Assembly: GCA_002429375.1 (NCBI GenBank)
Contig: DIZP01000027.1
Location: 4,204 to 9,995 of the forward strand
Origin: a bacterium UBA6025
GTDB lineage: Bacteria > Patescibacteriota > Saccharimonadia > Saccharimonadales > Saccharimonadaceae
DNA length: 5,792 bases
Direction of reading: 5' to 3'
How positions within the stretch are numbered: position 1 is the first letter of the stretch; each line of letters starts with the position of its first letter. Position numbers and translations under genes: made by a program. A model generated the notes under the pieces. It ran no database searches and was not told the DNA's origin. It saw nothing but the letters and a program-made list of their open reading frames with translations. Below, in pieces: positions 1 through 4,993 of the stretch.

Positions 1-22
1 TCGAATCCCTCTCTCTCCACCA
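1..22 (+). tRNA. tRNA gene, 3' end only (isotype undetermined)
   Basis: The first 22 bases read as a T-loop from about position 55 (TCGAAT), the T-stem 3' strand CCCTC, the acceptor 3' strand TCTCTCC, discriminator A and an encoded CCA at 20-22. The expected 5' acceptor strand would be GGAGAGA, left of the window. An acceptor starting GGAG with discriminator A would suit tRNA-Tyr. The acceptor also resembles many tRNA-Ser genes, but those normally carry discriminator G. The anticodon is outside the window, so the isotype cannot be assigned. Confidence 0.8.
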
Positions 23-62
23 TAAAAAAAGAATAACCATTTGGTTGTTCTTTTTTTATGGT
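19..62. terminator. Long AT-rich inverted repeat, bidirectional terminator
   Basis: Bases 19-39 pair with 42-62 over 21 positions, with one T-G wobble (34/47) and a two-base centre. The arms contain A7 (24-30) and T7 (51-57), so either strand gives a stem with a U-rich 3' arm. The left arm begins with the discriminator and CCA of the tRNA (19-22). On the minus strand the mirror arm also begins ACCA. Terminating the tRNA transcript is the obvious role. The U-run lies inside the stem rather than after it, so efficiency is uncertain. Confidence 0.7.
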
Positions 63-84
63 CGACAGCGGGATCCGAACCCTC
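59..84 (-). other. tRNA-3'-end-like remnant on the opposite strand
   Basis: Read on the minus strand, this 26-nt stretch runs GAGGG, TTCGGAT, CCCGC, TGTCGA, CCA, like a T-arm, acceptor strand and CCA. It is followed by the same TAAAAAAAGAA tail as the real tRNA on the plus strand. Against a working tRNA, the loop lacks A58, one T-stem pair is A-G, the acceptor is one base short and no matching 5' half is visible. I read it as a degenerate tRNA end or a chance product of the surrounding palindromes. Confidence 0.3.
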
Positions 85-120
85 GGGTTTTGGCTGTAGC
101 CAAAACGACCGAGGGTTCGG
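75..120. repeat. 21-bp hairpin, GC-rich inverted repeat
   Basis: CCGAACCCTCGG (75-86) pairs perfectly with 109-120. An inner stem GTTTTGGCT (87-95) pairs with 98-106. The two stems are separated only by a GA bulge at 107-108, and the tip is GT. The total is 21 base pairs in 46 nt, far beyond chance. No T-run follows, so it is not a classic terminator. It may be a structured RNA element or a dispersed genomic palindrome. Confidence 0.75.
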
Positions 121-134
121 CGTAGCGCAGTGTA

Positions 135-165
135 GAAAAGAAAGCACCGCAGGTATTTTCTTTTC
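135..165. repeat. Purine/pyrimidine hairpin with GCA triloop
   Basis: GAAAAGAAA (135-143) pairs with TTTCTTTTC (157-165). A G-T wobble and one C-A mismatch (145/155) follow, then ACC (146-148) pairs with GGT (152-154) around a GCA loop. It sits 14 nt after the preceding hairpin. No coding function is supported. Confidence 0.6.
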
Positions 166-170
166 AAACA

Positions 171-193
171 AGCGGAGGAGGCCGCAGGCCGCT
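171..193. repeat. GC-rich hairpin with GCA triloop
   Basis: AGCGG (171-175) can pair with CCGCT (189-193) and CC (182-183) with GG (187-188) around a GCA loop, leaving AGGAGG bulged. Alternatively GGCC (180-183) pairs with GGCC (187-190) around the same loop. It is the fourth inverted repeat in a row after the tRNA. The remaining stretch to the promoter (194-231) is pyrimidine-rich and shows nothing else. Confidence 0.45.
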
Positions 194-231
194 ATCCCTC
201 GCCTCTCTCTCAGATATTCCCCTCCTCCTTC

Positions 232-240
232 TGCTACAAT
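232..240 (+). promoter_or_regulatory. Extended -10 promoter for the HIT-rlmH operon
   Basis: TGC-TACAAT is an extended -10 element (TG at 232-233, hexamer 235-240) with no recognisable -35. Counting from the last T as -7 puts the transcription start at 247, the A of the HIT ATG. No Shine-Dalgarno lies before that ATG, so a leaderless mRNA is predicted. Confidence 0.6.
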
Positions 241-246
241 AAACTC

Positions 247-645
247 ATGCAACAACCATCAATCTTTACGCGAATTATCAACGGCGAAATCCCCTGCCAT
301 AAAATCTATGAAGACGACAAAGTTATCGCCTTTTTGACGATTAACCCAGTTGCCGACGGTCATACCCTGGTAGTACCGAAAGTGCAGGTCGACCAGTTGT
401 GGGACCTGGAAGCAGCTGACTACGAGCATCTGTGGAAAACCGCACAAAAAATTGCTCTGCACCTGCGCAGCATTATGGCTGTCGACCGAGTCGGTGTCGT
501 CGTGAAGGGTTTCGAAGTGCCACATGCTCACATTCACCTCATCCCCGTCAACTTTCATAGCGGTCTGGGTTTTGACCCCGACCCACCGCCCTCCATTGCC
601 GATAACAGCACGCTCGTGGCCATCGCGGAGCGTATTCGTCTGTAG
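247..645 (+). CDS. HIT family protein (histidine triad nucleotide hydrolase/transferase)
   Basis: This 132-residue protein is a HIT-superfamily member, the usual length for a single HIT domain. The N-terminal segment FTRIINGEIPCHKIYEDD (7-24) and the strand GHTLVVPK (38-45) are typical. The signature PHAHIHLIP (92-100) supplies the three triad histidines H93, H95 and H97, the middle one expected to be the nucleophile. Family members hydrolyse nucleoside phosphoramidates or related nucleotides in the cytosol; the substrate here cannot be read. The start is supported by domain position and by the -10 box placing transcription exactly at the ATG. It ends in TAG and is followed after 2 nt by rlmH, suggesting one transcript. 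Identification of the family is firm, the exact substrate is not. Confidence 0.95.
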   Translation: MQQPSIFTRIINGEIPCHKIYEDDKVIAFLTINPVADGHTLVVPKVQVDQLWDLEAADYEHLWKTAQKIALHLRSIMAVDRVGVVVKGFEVPHAHIHLIPVNFHSGLGFDPDPPPSIADNSTLVAIAERIRL

Positions 646-647
646 CT

Positions 648-1106
648 ATGGCTATTCGAATTCTTGCTATTGGCAAAAAACACGAACCCTGGGTGCTTGA
701 GGGAATCGAGCGCTACCAGAAGCGCCTGAAACGCCCCTTTGTCATCGAATGGGTGCTGTTGCCACATTCTGCCCGCCAGGACGCTGACGCCCGCCATGAC
801 GAGTCTGAGCGCATAACAGCGCGGCTTACCGCTCATGATTACGTTGTGTTGCTGGACGAGCGGGGTAAAGCCATCGATTCACCTACTTTATCGAAACTAT
901 TACTTGATCCACTGCAGTCGTCTCGCTCAGTGACGATTATCATCGGTGGGGCTTACGGCGTCGACGACAGTATTCACGCCCGGTCGAACTTTGTCTGGTC
1001 TCTCTCGCCGCTCGTCTTTCCTCATCAGCTGGTCCGACTCATGCTGGTAGAACAGCTCTACAGGGCCCAGGAGATCGCCGGCGGCGGTCCCTACCACCAC
1101 CAATAA
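648..1106 (+). CDS. rlmH: 23S rRNA (pseudouridine1915-N3)-methyltransferase RlmH
   Basis: RlmH is a SPOUT-class, SAM-dependent enzyme that methylates N3 of pseudouridine 1915 in helix 69 of 23S rRNA on the assembled ribosome. The 152-residue length matches the family (about 155). Family marks are LLDERGK (68-74), the SAM-knot segment IIIGGAYG (97-104), SLSPLVFPHQLVRLMLVEQLYRA (split across 118-140) and the C-terminal PYHH (148-151) that reaches the active site of the dimer partner. The start lies 2 nt after the HIT stop and lacks a good Shine-Dalgarno (GGAG at 627-630 is 17 nt away), so translation is probably coupled to the HIT gene. The stop is TAA. No clear terminator follows. Confidence 0.95.
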   Translation: MAIRILAIGKKHEPWVLEGIERYQKRLKRPFVIEWVLLPHSARQDADARHDESERITARLTAHDYVVLLDERGKAIDSPTLSKLLLDPLQSSRSVTIIIGGAYGVDDSIHARSNFVWSLSPLVFPHQLVRLMLVEQLYRAQEIAGGGPYHHQ

Positions 1107-1118
1107 CCCCGGTCGGTA

Positions 1119-1146
1119 TTGTAATTCAGTTCAGCCGGTCTATAGT
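1119..1146 (+). promoter_or_regulatory. Weak promoter candidates before the mini-ORF and unknown gene
   Basis: Two readings are possible. TGTAAT (1120-1125) as -10 would start RNA near 1132 and keep the ribosome-binding site in the message. TATAGT (1141-1146) with TTGTAA (1119-1124) 16 bp upstream would start near 1153 and lose that site. The first fits the downstream signals better. Read-through from rlmH is equally possible. Confidence 0.3.
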
Positions 1147-1151
1147 GGAGG
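1147..1151 (+). promoter_or_regulatory. Shine-Dalgarno GGAGG of the mini-ORF
   Basis: GGAGG lies 7 nt before the ATG at 1159. It is the best Shine-Dalgarno in the window and serves a six-codon frame rather than the long gene. The long gene has its own weaker GGGAG (1164-1168), 7 nt before its ATG at 1176. Confidence 0.55.
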
Positions 1152-1158
1152 TAACTTT

Positions 1159-1179
1159 ATGACGGGAGTGCAGCAATGA
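1159..1179 (+). CDS. Six-codon leader mini-ORF (MTGVQQ) overlapping the next start
   Basis: ATG at 1159 opens the peptide MTGVQQ and closes with TGA at 1177-1179. The stop overlaps the ATG of the 236-residue gene in the arrangement ATGA. A strong Shine-Dalgarno precedes it, and the downstream gene's own GGGAG lies inside the mini-ORF. This layout is typical of translational coupling by termination-reinitiation. The peptide has no recognisable arrest motif. It could also be a chance frame, since it is very short. Confidence 0.4.
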   Translation: MTGVQQ

Positions 1180-1886
1180 GTGAGATAGGGCGAAAGAGTA
1201 GTTACGGTGAGTTGGCGCCCGAGTTGGTGACCTTGGCCTACGATCGTAACGCCGAGTTCGACGCCGCCCAGGCAGCCGCCTTGACCAGAGAAAGCGTTAT
1301 CTATGACGAAGGTCTGGTTACGTTGGCGTCCCAACGGGACATGGCGTATCTGGCCTATAAAAAAGGCCTGCCCGAGACCGATTTCTTCGACTGTTATCGG
1401 GCAGTTATTGACCACTATAGCGACCCCAAGCGAGCGGCCCACCTGGAGGCCATGATTGAACTTCGACAGTTCTTGAGTCTAGGCGAGGTTTTCGTGTCGA
1501 CTCGGTCGAGTGACGTAGCGGTCGAACAGATTGCGGCCGGTGGTGACGGCCAGCCGTTGGCGCAACCGCTGCTACTCGCTCGGTCGGTTAACTCTGGCAC
1601 TTACAGGGGTCTACAAGATACTGTCAGCTATGACCTCGTCTGGTCGGTGGCGGTTGAGGGTGATGACCAGCCCCGGATCATCGACACAACCAACCGACTG
1701 GGCCGCCCAGCTGTAACCTATTTTCTAGACCATCACGCCGGCGCCAGCCAAATGTCCGATACCGCTCGGGCGGTCGGTTACGACTTGGTCGGGCAACCAC
1801 TGAAAGCGCTCAGCTATCGAAAGCTGGCGGCCGCCAAAGACGCCATCGTTAGGGCTCGTCGCCGCTTACCAGGCCAATCCTCGTAA
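1176..1886 (+). CDS. Conserved-looking protein of unknown function, 236 residues
   Basis: I do not recognise this protein. It appears soluble, with no signal peptide or membrane segment. The N-terminal half (about 10-100) is mostly helical and acidic to neutral, with SQRDMAYLAYKKGL (52-65). The middle (100-183) alternates short strand-like stretches such as LGEVFVSTR (102-110) and SYDLVWSVAVEGDD (151-164). A distinctive segment YFLDHHAGASQMSDTARAVG (182-201) follows, and the C-terminus is basic (IVRARRRLPG). The start at 1176 is set by GGGAG 7 nt upstream and by an in-frame stop at 1152-1154 with no earlier start codon. Two stops in a row, TAA then TAG, close it at 1884-1889. Codon use resembles its neighbours, so it looks like a resident gene. 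It may be co-transcribed with rlmH. Confidence 0.8.
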   Translation: MSEIGRKSSYGELAPELVTLAYDRNAEFDAAQAAALTRESVIYDEGLVTLASQRDMAYLAYKKGLPETDFFDCYRAVIDHYSDPKRAAHLEAMIELRQFLSLGEVFVSTRSSDVAVEQIAAGGDGQPLAQPLLLARSVNSGTYRGLQDTVSYDLVWSVAVEGDDQPRIIDTTNRLGRPAVTYFLDHHAGASQMSDTARAVGYDLVGQPLKALSYRKLAAAKDAIVRARRRLPGQSS

Positions 1887-1906
1887 TAGTTTAAATCGAC
1901 ATACAG

Positions 1907-1935
1907 TTGACAATATACAAAGCTTATGCTATATT
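1907..1935 (+). promoter_or_regulatory. Near-consensus sigma70-type promoter
   Basis: TTGACA (1907-1912, perfect) is followed after exactly 17 bp by TATATT (1930-1935), preceded by an extended TGC (1927-1929). Transcription should begin near 1942, giving an A-rich leader of about 24 nt before the ATG at 1966. It is the best promoter in the window. Confidence 0.85.
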
Positions 1936-1965
1936 GCTACATGTAAACCTAACCAAAAATAAACA

Positions 1966-2298
1966 ATGTACTCATTACTTATCAACCCCATCCCACTACT
2001 CCTTACTCTCGGCACCGCCTTCGGTGTGTTAGTGCACGATACCCAGATGGATGCGGCCGCCAAGACGGCTTTGATGACGCCAATCTCAATCGTTGGCTTC
2101 CTTGGGAACGAGAGCTCGCTGAAATTGAATGACCCGCATATCCATACCGAGAGTTCATCGGTCTCACAGGGCGTTCGCGATCTGAAAGATGTCAATCCCC
2201 GCACGCAGACACGTGGCGGTGATGATAAAAAGTATGTCATCCAAAAGAAATCCAGTATTCACTCCTATGGCAGTGAATATATCTGGCCGTCTACTTAA
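1966..2298 (+). CDS. Small protein with N-terminal membrane segment, unknown function
   Basis: This 110-residue protein is unrecognised. Residues 4-23 form one hydrophobic stretch ending before VHDTQMD, with no charged residue ahead of it, so it could be a membrane anchor or an uncleaved signal sequence. The rest is hydrophilic: LNDPHIHTESSS (54-65) carries an HxH pair, PRTQTRGGDDKKY (78-90) is charged, and the tail ends YGSEYIWPST. A near-consensus promoter precedes it, which supports a real, well-expressed gene. No Shine-Dalgarno is visible before ATG, only A-rich sequence. Its TAA lies past the convergent valS stop, so the two genes overlap by 8 bp. Topology and role are open. Confidence 0.7.
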   Translation: MYSLLINPIPLLLTLGTAFGVLVHDTQMDAAAKTALMTPISIVGFLGNESSLKLNDPHIHTESSSVSQGVRDLKDVNPRTQTRGGDDKKYVIQKKSSIHSYGSEYIWPST

Positions 2299-4840
2299 GA
2301 ACTTGGAGTTCGTCTTCAAGGCGTCCGATGAGCGTCTTTTTTTGTGCCAGCTGTTGCTTGGACTCTTCGACGAGGGCGGCCGGAGCTTTGCTGACGTAGT
2401 TTTCGTTATCAAGTCGGGCGTTGAGGGCCTTGACGTCGGCCTGTGCCTCGGCGAGGCGAACCTCGAGGTTGGTTTGGTGCTCGTAGAGCATCTCGTCTGA
2501 GACGTCGAGCCAGGCTTCTCTCCCACTGGTGGCCAGGCGGAGACCGCGGGCTTGATCGACGGCTGTGACGTCCTTTAGCTTGGCCAGGCGTTTAATGAGC
2601 TCGCTGTTATCGGCGATTAAGCTGTCGTTTTGATACAGCAGGCTATAACGGTGGTTGCCGGGCAGTTCGGCGGTTACAAAACGAGCTTCAACTACCAGTT
2701 TTTGGAGGCGATCAAACTCGGCGCTGGCAATCTCGTCAAATATCAGTGCGGCAGGCCACGGTGTGGTCATCAATAAGTCGTCGTGCCACGACAGGGTCTG
2801 CCAGATGGTCTCGGTGACGAACGGCGCAAAGGGATGAGCTAGCTTCAGGCTGGTGTCGAGCACCCATGCGAGCAGGTCGAGGTTATCTTGTTGTTTGCTG
2901 GCCTCGATGTACCAGTCGGCTACGCTATCCCAGATGGCGTGGTACATGCTGTCGCTGGCTTCGGCGAACCGGTAGCTCTCCAGTTGACGGGCGATGTCGG
3001 TGCTGGCGGTGTTCAGTTCGCGAATAATCCAGTGATCGGCCAGAGTTTTAGCCTCGGGCACCGCCGGTTGGTGACTATCGCCTATCTTATCTTCGATAAA
3101 GCGGGCAATATTCCACAGTTTGTTGGCAAAATTACGTCCGGCGACGACTTTACCAACGCTGAAGGCCTGGTTTTGGCCAGCGCTACGGCTGGCGACTACA
3201 CCCAGGCGTAGGGCGTCGGAGCCGTAGGCCGAGATGGTTTCCATCGGGTTGATGACATTGCCTTTGCTCTTGCTCATTTTTTGCCCTTTTTCGTCCAGTA
3301 CCATGCCGTGTAGATAGACGTGGCGGAAGGGAACGCTGTCGGTGACGTACAGACCGAGCATAATCATCCGGGCTATCCAGCGGTCAAGCAGGTCGCCGCC
3401 GGTTTCCATGACGCTGTTGGGATAAAAACGCGATAAGTCTCCCCCACTGAGTGCATCAGTGGTCACAAACGGCCATTGGCCACTGCTGAACCAGGTGTCG
3501 AAGGTGTCTTCTTCTCGACGATATGTTGTGTCGTTGACAACAATAAGCTTCTCGTCAACGCGATCATCAAAAATCCAATCATCGGGGTTGCTGACGTTCT
3601 GAAAGGCGGGAATCGGTATACCCCAGGGAATTTGACGGGACAGGTTCCAGTCGTGCAGGTTGTCCATGTATTGAACCAGTACTTGTTTGCGGCTGGCGGG
3701 GGTAAAGGTGACTTCGTCGGCCAGAATGGCTTGTTTGGCGCGCTGGGCCAGCGGCTGAATCTTGAGGAACCACTGGTCTTTGATCAGGGGCTGGATTGGT
3801 AAGCCGCTCTTGTAGTCGTACCCGACGGTGTGTTCGATGGTGGTTTTTCCACGGATTAGTTCTTGGGCTTCGAGGGCGGCGATAGTGCGCTTGCGGGCAT
3901 CTTCGGGGGTCAAACCAAGGAACTGGCTGGGCGTATTAATCATCGTGCCGTTAAAGTCGATAACTTGGATGCGTTCCAGATTGTGGCGCTGACCGATTTC
4001 GAAGTCGTTCGGGTCGTGCGCTGGGGTGACCTTGACGGCGCCGGTGCCAAATTTAGGATCGACAAAGGTATCGCCGACAATGATAATTTCGCGGTCGGTC
4101 AGGGGCAGCATGACGCGCGTTCCAATCAAATGTTTGTAGCGTTCGTCGTCGGGGTGGACGGCTATGGCGGTGTCGCCGAACATGGTTTCTGGCCGGGTCG
4201 TGGCGATAACCACCTCCCCTATTTTATCGAGCGTCGGGTAGGCAATCAGCCACAACGTCCCCTTCTCGACCTTGTGATCGACTTCGATGTCAGAGTAGCT
4301 GGTTTGGTACTTGGTGCTGTAGTTGACGATGCGCTCACCCCTGTAAATCAGTCCCTCGTCCCACAATTTCTTGAAGGTTGAGTTGACGGTGGCGATGACT
4401 TTTTCGTCGAGCGTAAAGACCAGATCTTTCCAGCTGGCGCTCACGCCTAGGGCGCGCAGTTGCAGCTCCATGTTGCCGCGTTGTTTCTCGACAAAGTTCC
4501 AGACCTGGCTGTAGAGCTGTTCGCGGGAAAAATCAAACCGACTTCTCCCCTCTTTAGCCAGTTCTTTCTCGTACACGACCCAGGTCTCAAAGCCAGCGTG
4601 GTCAGCCCCAGGAATATAAGCGACGTCCCTGCCCTGCATGCGGTAATAACGGGCCAGAATGTCTTCGAGCGCCACTGTTAGGGCGTGGCCGATATGCAGA
4701 TTACCGTTGGCGTTGGGTGGTGGCATGACGATACTAAATGGTTCACCCTGGCCACTAGGGTTAAAAGCCCCACTCTTTTCCCACATAGCATAGATATTAG
4801 GCTCGTATTCGTTCGGGTCGTAGGCTTTGGCTAATCTCAT
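2291..4840 (-). CDS. valS: Valine--tRNA ligase (ValRS)
   Basis: This class I synthetase charges tRNA-Val with valine in the cytosol and clears mischarged threonine by editing. At 849 residues it is full length. PPPNANGNLHIGHAL (40-54) holds the HIGH motif (49-52) and KMSKSKGNVINP (521-532) the KMSKS motif. The editing domain shows TTRPETMFGDTAIAVHPDD (214-232) and TPAHDPNDF (272-280). KSGLPIQPLIKDQWF (344-358) and DTFDTWFSSGQWPF (445-458) flank the return to the catalytic core. An anticodon-binding domain follows (about 600-720), then the two-helix coiled-coil arm (about 785-849, with VSKAP at 816-820) characteristic of ValRS rather than IleRS. Oddities are GADHAGFETW (78-87), IPWGIPIPAF (404-413) and KSG where many ValRS have RCG. 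The start has no clear Shine-Dalgarno. The stop is TAG. Confidence 0.95.
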   Translation of the reverse strand: MRLAKAYDPNEYEPNIYAMWEKSGAFNPSGQGEPFSIVMPPPNANGNLHIGHALTVALEDILARYYRMQGRDVAYIPGADHAGFETWVVYEKELAKEGRSRFDFSREQLYSQVWNFVEKQRGNMELQLRALGVSASWKDLVFTLDEKVIATVNSTFKKLWDEGLIYRGERIVNYSTKYQTSYSDIEVDHKVEKGTLWLIAYPTLDKIGEVVIATTRPETMFGDTAIAVHPDDERYKHLIGTRVMLPLTDREIIIVGDTFVDPKFGTGAVKVTPAHDPNDFEIGQRHNLERIQVIDFNGTMINTPSQFLGLTPEDARKRTIAALEAQELIRGKTTIEHTVGYDYKSGLPIQPLIKDQWFLKIQPLAQRAKQAILADEVTFTPASRKQVLVQYMDNLHDWNLSRQIPWGIPIPAFQNVSNPDDWIFDDRVDEKLIVVNDTTYRREEDTFDTWFSSGQWPFVTTDALSGGDLSRFYPNSVMETGGDLLDRWIARMIMLGLYVTDSVPFRHVYLHGMVLDEKGQKMSKSKGNVINPMETISAYGSDALRLGVVASRSAGQNQAFSVGKVVAGRNFANKLWNIARFIEDKIGDSHQPAVPEAKTLADHWIIRELNTASTDIARQLESYRFAEASDSMYHAIWDSVADWYIEASKQQDNLDLLAWVLDTSLKLAHPFAPFVTETIWQTLSWHDDLLMTTPWPAALIFDEIASAEFDRLQKLVVEARFVTAELPGNHRYSLLYQNDSLIADNSELIKRLAKLKDVTAVDQARGLRLATSGREAWLDVSDEMLYEHQTNLEVRLAEAQADVKALNARLDNENYVSKAPAALVEESKQQLAQKKTLIGRLEDELQVLK

Positions 4841-4866
4841 CGGGCATCAATTCTCGTATTAGTGTT

Positions 4867-4884
4867 ATTTTTCACGTGAAAAAT
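4867..4884. promoter_or_regulatory. 18-bp perfect palindrome, parS-like / operator
   Basis: ATTTTTCACGTGAAAAAT is a perfect 18-bp palindrome. Its central 16 bp match the bacterial parS consensus (TGTTTCACGTGAAACA, from memory) at 14 positions, differing only at one symmetric pair near the ends. It could bind a ParB-type or another dimeric regulator. It lies 27 bp before the valS ATG. Confidence 0.5.
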
Positions 4885-4901
4885 GCATCAGGAGTAATAA
4901 G

Positions 4902-4917
4902 GTTTTCATGTGAAAAC
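4902..4917. promoter_or_regulatory. Second, related palindrome
   Basis: GTTTTCATGTGAAAAC has perfect 7-bp arms around a TG centre. It shares TTTTCA and TGAAAA with the 18-bp palindrome; the two centres lie 34 bp apart, close to three helical turns. It matches parS at 11 of 16 positions, so alone it would be a weak site. Confidence 0.4.
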
Positions 4918-4930
4918 ACGTATGGTCCCC

Positions 4931-4953
4931 TTGTTCCACGTGTTTGTTTTCAC
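4931..4953. promoter_or_regulatory. Third E-box core with adjoining half-site
   Basis: CACGTG at 4937-4942 lies 30 bp from the second palindrome's centre, and the half-site TTTTCAC follows at 4947-4953. The symmetry is limited to the core. It touches the predicted valS transcription start (about 4952), where a bound protein could block initiation. Confidence 0.3.
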
Positions 4954-4958
4954 CTCCT

Positions 4959-4967
4959 ATTATACCA
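4959..4967 (-). promoter_or_regulatory. valS promoter, extended -10
   Basis: On the minus strand this reads TGG-TATAAT, a perfect extended -10. The start is predicted near 4952. There is no good -35; the corresponding position is occupied by the -10 of the divergent promoter. Confidence 0.6.
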
Positions 4968-4981
4968 CAGCTTAAACCATG

Positions 4982-4987
4982 TATAAT
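4982..4987 (+). promoter_or_regulatory. -10 box of the FemAB-type gene
   Basis: This is a perfect TATAAT. Counting its last T as -7 puts transcription start at 4994, the A of the ATG, which predicts a leaderless message as for the HIT gene. AGGGG at 4988-4992 is only 1 nt from the ATG and would be upstream of that start, so it is unlikely to act as a Shine-Dalgarno. Confidence 0.65.
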
Positions 4988-4993
4988 AGGGGT

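Larger units (their letters stand above)
4841..4952 (-). promoter_or_regulatory. valS 5' leader with repeated complementary heptamers
   Basis: The predicted valS message has about 112 nt before its ATG. TTTTCAC or its complement GTGAAAA occurs exactly four times (4869-4875, 4876-4882, 4910-4916, 4947-4953), and TTTTCAT at 4903-4909 is one base off. The RNA could thus form local hairpins or a longer alternative stem pairing its first bases with the GTTTTCAC further down. No T-box consensus or U-tailed terminator is present. It may be an RNA switch, or simply the DNA sites described separately. Confidence 0.4.
4956..4990. repeat. Inverted repeat that encodes two mirrored -10 boxes
   Basis: CCTATTATAC (4956-4965) is the exact reverse complement of GTATAATAGG (4981-4990), with a 15-bp centre. 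Each arm carries TATAAT on the outward-reading strand. The repeat is therefore a symmetric divergent promoter core serving valS to the left and the FemAB-type gene to the right. Confidence 0.65.

Noticed and set aside
41..337. Open frame on the plus strand reading through the hairpin array into the HIT gene
   Set aside because: It consists of palindromic noncoding DNA followed by an out-of-frame part of a clear HIT gene, and has no start signal.
1109..1780. Repeated GGTCGGT words (near 1112, 1582, 1642 and 1772, also 4093) as possible uptake sequences
   Set aside because: They are short, often fall on frequent codons and are not evenly spread; a window this size cannot show enrichment.
1725..1785. 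DHH phosphoesterase motif in the unknown protein
   Set aside because: Only one DHH triplet is present, near the C-terminal end, without the other aspartate motifs or domain length of the DHH family.
3863..4381. 172-codon open frame on the plus strand opposite valS
   Set aside because: It is the complement of strongly conserved ValRS editing-domain sequence; low-complexity Gly/Val/Asp composition marks a shadow frame.
4841..4952. T-box riboswitch in the valS leader
   Set aside because: There is no AGGGUGGNACCGCG-like T-box, no specifier stem and no U-tailed terminator; the leader is also shorter than usual for this class.
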